Positions 45,688 through 47,972 of a stretch of DNA of 47,972 nt are shown here, one piece after another. Below the pieces are notes generated by a model. The model was not told the origin of the DNA. It was given only the letters and a program-made list of their open reading frames with translations, and made no database searches. The DNA comes from Campylobacteraceae bacterium (GTDB lineage: Bacteria; Campylobacterota; Campylobacteria; Campylobacterales; Campylobacteraceae). The DNA lies in contig JAIRSJ010000099.1 of NCBI GenBank assembly GCA_031255525.1, forward strand, positions 1-47,972. Reading direction: 5' to 3'. The translations under genes and the position numbers were made by a program. Each line of letters begins with the position of its first letter. The stretch's first letter is position 1.

Positions 45688-47622
45688 ATGAAAACAATTA
45701 CATATAATAATATGAAGTCAATTTTGGTAAAAATAGTTTTTATTTTAGGACTTATATTTACAGGTTTTGCAAATGCCGCTATAGATAATATAATCATAGA
45801 TGAGAGGATAAATGATGTCTATTATTTGAATGGGAAACTTATTACCAAAAGAGATGCAAAAAAATCATTGGACTTAATTGAGGATATAATTCTTAATGAT
45901 ACTTATAAAGGTGATAAATTAGCGAAAAAACGTGAAACCAATTTTGACCTCCTTTACAACAGCTCATACGGTTTCTATGTTGATCTATTGGAAGCATTTA
46001 ACCAAAAGAAAGCAGATCATCAGTATTTCTGGATAACGGTAGAAGCTGTGGTAACTATAGCAGGTAAAACATCTACAATAGGTATAGCAACAGATACTGC
46101 AAAAGGTAAGGTTTTGGATATGATAGCCAAAGAGATGCTAAATACAGCAAAAGAGTTGGCAATAACAGGAGGTCTTGAAGCAGTAGATCAGGAGTGGCTT
46201 AAAAATATTATAAGTTCTATAGAAGATGCTCTAAAGAAAAGAACAGGTTCATATACATGGAGTATGATTAATGCAATAAGCGATACTTTACAGGAGATGG
46301 ACTTAAATGTTCAGTTTGAAGCATTAAGCAATGGTATTGCATCCGGTCATCAAGCTATTATTGTAGCTCATGCGGAAGGTAACTTTTTCATCAATGATTT
46401 GGACGACAGATTTGATAAATATAACAAATCATGGATGAAGCAGCATATCAAGTCAATATCCATATCAAATCCTTCAAATAAAGTTTCATTCGGAGGTTCT
46501 CACATAACTTATGATAATGACCCCATAATAAAATGGCCTGATAGAGTTGGTCCTGATACCTTAAATCCTCTTAGATACAGAAGGTTTTATCTGCGATATG
46601 ACTATAACGGAACTTTATCGGATGACGATGTTTCGGATATTATAGATTATGTAAAAGCTATGAATATGCCTGATGAGTGTAAAGTCTCACTTGGATTTTA
46701 CTTTAAAGACGATATAGCGGATATTTGTTATAACAGTGCAAATATAGCGCTGTTTGATATACCAAACAGTGAATTTCATTCGTTTGAATATTATATGAGA
46801 GAAAATCTTGTATCAGATACAGGATCTGTGCGGCAAAATCCTTCAAGAAAGTATATAACAGACTTTTTGTCTAATAGTATAGTCTCATTTAGAACTGCCC
46901 CTTCACAGTGGAAAGTAATAGAAAAACAAGAGAGCGAAATAAAAACCTGTGAAGACAAACTGCTAAAAACAAAACATATGTATGACGATAGCATAAATGA
47001 TATAGACAAAGTCTATCCATTTGATAAAACAGGTAAAGTTTACCCTGTAAACGGAGAATATGTGAAAGGTTCTATAGATGGAGTGGAGATAGAAAGCCAT
47101 AAAGACAAAGATGTCTGCTATAAATTAATTGACGAAAACAATGAAACTGTTGGAAAGATAGACGGGATAGCTATAAAACAAACACGATTAGTTATTGTAG
47201 AAGGTGCATCCATACGACATGACTTTTACGATTATATCAAATTTAGAGACTATGTTGCGCAAATAGGTGGTGCTACTCTTCTTGAAATTAGCGAGAATTG
47301 GTATATTTATGGGCGTAACCATGACGATGTTAACAGGACTTATCCGATTTATGCCTCTCCTCTGAATTTTGATTTTGATATTAATGAATCTCATTTGTTT
47401 ATTACTTTGCTTGGAAAGTGCACCCCTGTCTTTAGGATCCCATTAACAATGCTTATAGCAAACAACGGACATATTGCAGATTTAAAGAACAACGAAAAAG
47501 GAGAATTTACAATATATAGCAACTTCAAACCAAGCAACTGGAGAACTGGCAATAAGGGTGTTTTATCTACTTTTATCGATTACAGGGATATTTGTGAAAA
47601 TATGTCATGGATATATGATTAA
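45688..47622 (+). CDS. Large secreted protein with degenerate lipase/esterase-like core
   Basis: The product is 644 aa with a signal peptide (VKIVFILGLIFTGFANA, cleavage after about residue 30) and an AGGAG ribosome site about 8 bases before the ATG. A central block looks like a secreted alpha/beta hydrolase: IIVAHAEGN (227-232) aligns with the usual VAHSQGN nucleophile elbow, SISNPSNKVSFGGSHITYDNDP (Asp276/Asp278) with the acid region, and FHSFEYYM (His364) with the histidine region. Ala229 sits where the catalytic Ser is expected, so the protein is probably not a classical esterase. The C-terminal 280 residues were not recognised. It follows the broken lipoprotein gene by 16 bases and may share its promoter. 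Confidence 0.7.
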   Translation: MKTITYNNMKSILVKIVFILGLIFTGFANAAIDNIIIDERINDVYYLNGKLITKRDAKKSLDLIEDIILNDTYKGDKLAKKRETNFDLLYNSSYGFYVDLLEAFNQKKADHQYFWITVEAVVTIAGKTSTIGIATDTAKGKVLDMIAKEMLNTAKELAITGGLEAVDQEWLKNIISSIEDALKKRTGSYTWSMINAISDTLQEMDLNVQFEALSNGIASGHQAIIVAHAEGNFFINDLDDRFDKYNKSWMKQHIKSISISNPSNKVSFGGSHITYDNDPIIKWPDRVGPDTLNPLRYRRFYLRYDYNGTLSDDDVSDIIDYVKAMNMPDECKVSLGFYFKDDIADICYNSANIALFDIPNSEFHSFEYYMRENLVSDTGSVRQNPSRKYITDFLSNSIVSFRTAPSQWKVIEKQESEIKTCEDKLLKTKHMYDDSINDIDKVYPFDKTGKVYPVNGEYVKGSIDGVEIESHKDKDVCYKLIDENNETVGKIDGIAIKQTRLVIVEGASIRHDFYDYIKFRDYVAQIGGATLLEISENWYIYGRNHDDVNRTYPIYASPLNFDFDINESHLFITLLGKCTPVFRIPLTMLIANNGHIADLKNNEKGEFTIYSNFKPSNWRTGNKGVLSTFIDYRDICENMSWIYD

Positions 47623-47740
47623 TGACGATTATGGCAAGATTTATATTAGTTATGATTGGACTTATGAAGGTGTAGTTTTTGAATGCTTGGTGGGAGGAAT
47701 TGCATTTGCTATATGGGTTACTGCACTTGGGATTAAGTGA
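47615..47740 (+). CDS. Possible 41-aa membrane peptide
   Basis: An ATG at 47615 overlaps the stop of the 644-aa gene (ATGATTAA) and opens a 41-codon frame. It has a short polar start (MINDDYGKIYISYDW) and one hydrophobic segment (CLVGGIAFAIWVTALGI). The overlap would allow coupled translation, and the sequence has the form of a single-pass membrane peptide. There is no separate ribosome site and no recognised family, so this may be chance. Confidence 0.35.
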   Translation: MINDDYGKIYISYDWTYEGVVFECLVGGIAFAIWVTALGIK

Positions 47741-47797
47741 TTTTTTTATGCTCAAAAGAACTTAACAAGAATAATGATAAATATTAGATTATCCCTT

Positions 47798-47972
47798 TTA
47801 ACTTACCTTAAATTCTGTTGGTATCGGCGATTCAAAACTATATTCGAGCAGTTCAATCTTCCATGCATGCAGCATTATTCTTGAAGCGCTTTTGCCGCCG
47901 TATTTTTCATCTCCAACTATTGAAAAACCAATACTTTTAAGATGCGCTCTTATCTGATGAGTTCTTCCTGTC
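47798..47972 (-). CDS. RluA-family pseudouridine synthase, C-terminal part (cut by window edge)
   Basis: The last 58 codons of a gene entering from the right edge, ending at TAA 47798-47800. TGRTHQIRAHLKSIGFSIVGDEKYGG is the conserved C-terminal RNA-binding segment of RluA-type synthases, and RIMLHAWKIEL follows. It is distinct from the RluD-like gene at 25093. The exact class cannot be told from the fragment. Confidence 0.85.
   Translation of the reverse strand, partial: TGRTHQIRAHLKSIGFSIVGDEKYGGKSASRIMLHAWKIELLEYSFESPIPTEFKVS

Overview
The window is AT-rich chromosomal DNA from a Campylobacterota (epsilonproteobacterial) genome. The best evidence is gene order. On the minus strand, pyrH-rpoZ-spoT-tyrS-nitronate monooxygenase-amidase and pseudouridine synthase-FlpA-like-trmB-ftsE-ftsX-envC, with divergent rodA, match the order known from Campylobacter jejuni. 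The ffh-rpsP-khpA-rimM-trmD-rplS cluster is also arranged as in that group. The genus cannot be fixed from the sequence alone.

Layout. (1) 1-12.5 kb is a group 2 (ABC-transporter/Kdo-linker) capsule locus. Three minus-strand assembly genes (an edge-truncated glycosyltransferase-like gene, a 893-aa multidomain glycosyltransferase and a coiled-coil sulfotransferase-like protein) diverge from kpsMTEDCS, which runs tightly packed on the plus strand. (2) 13.0-20.0 kb is the pyrH-to-amidase operon. (3) 20.1-26.1 kb is the pseudouridine synthase-to-envC operon, followed by rodA and a CAT-anticodon tRNA on the plus strand. FtsE, FtsX, an EnvC-like activator that lacks zinc ligands, and an Amidase_3 enzyme lie within about 10 kb and form a plausible septal peptidoglycan-splitting module. 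(4) 27.6-32.4 kb carries a DUF945 protein, NhaA and an acyl-CoA ligase. (5) 32.6-38.1 kb is minus strand: an STM3941-like membrane protein, then an aldehyde dehydrogenase-PhoH/PIN-DUF89-SstT run. (6) 38.4-41.9 kb is the ribosome/SRP cluster.

(7) 41.9-47.8 kb is the accessory part. A MarR-pirin pair is bracketed by two gene-free stretches full of short dispersed repeats. These include a family with several copies and one inverted copy, and a MITE-like inverted repeat. Then come an XRE repressor, a divergent lipoprotein gene broken by three frameshifts, and a 644-aa secreted protein. That protein has the layout of a secreted lipase/esterase, but Ala229 replaces the expected nucleophilic serine while candidate Asp and His residues are kept. 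A possible 41-codon membrane peptide overlaps its end. The window closes inside a second pseudouridine synthase gene.

The least conventional items are the Ser-to-Ala secreted hydrolase-like protein with its decayed lipoprotein neighbour and palindromic control region; the GT8-GT2-DUF1796-like fusion lacking the expected cysteine; and the repeat-bracketed MarR-pirin cassette. Domain assignments come from reading the translations; no database search was run.
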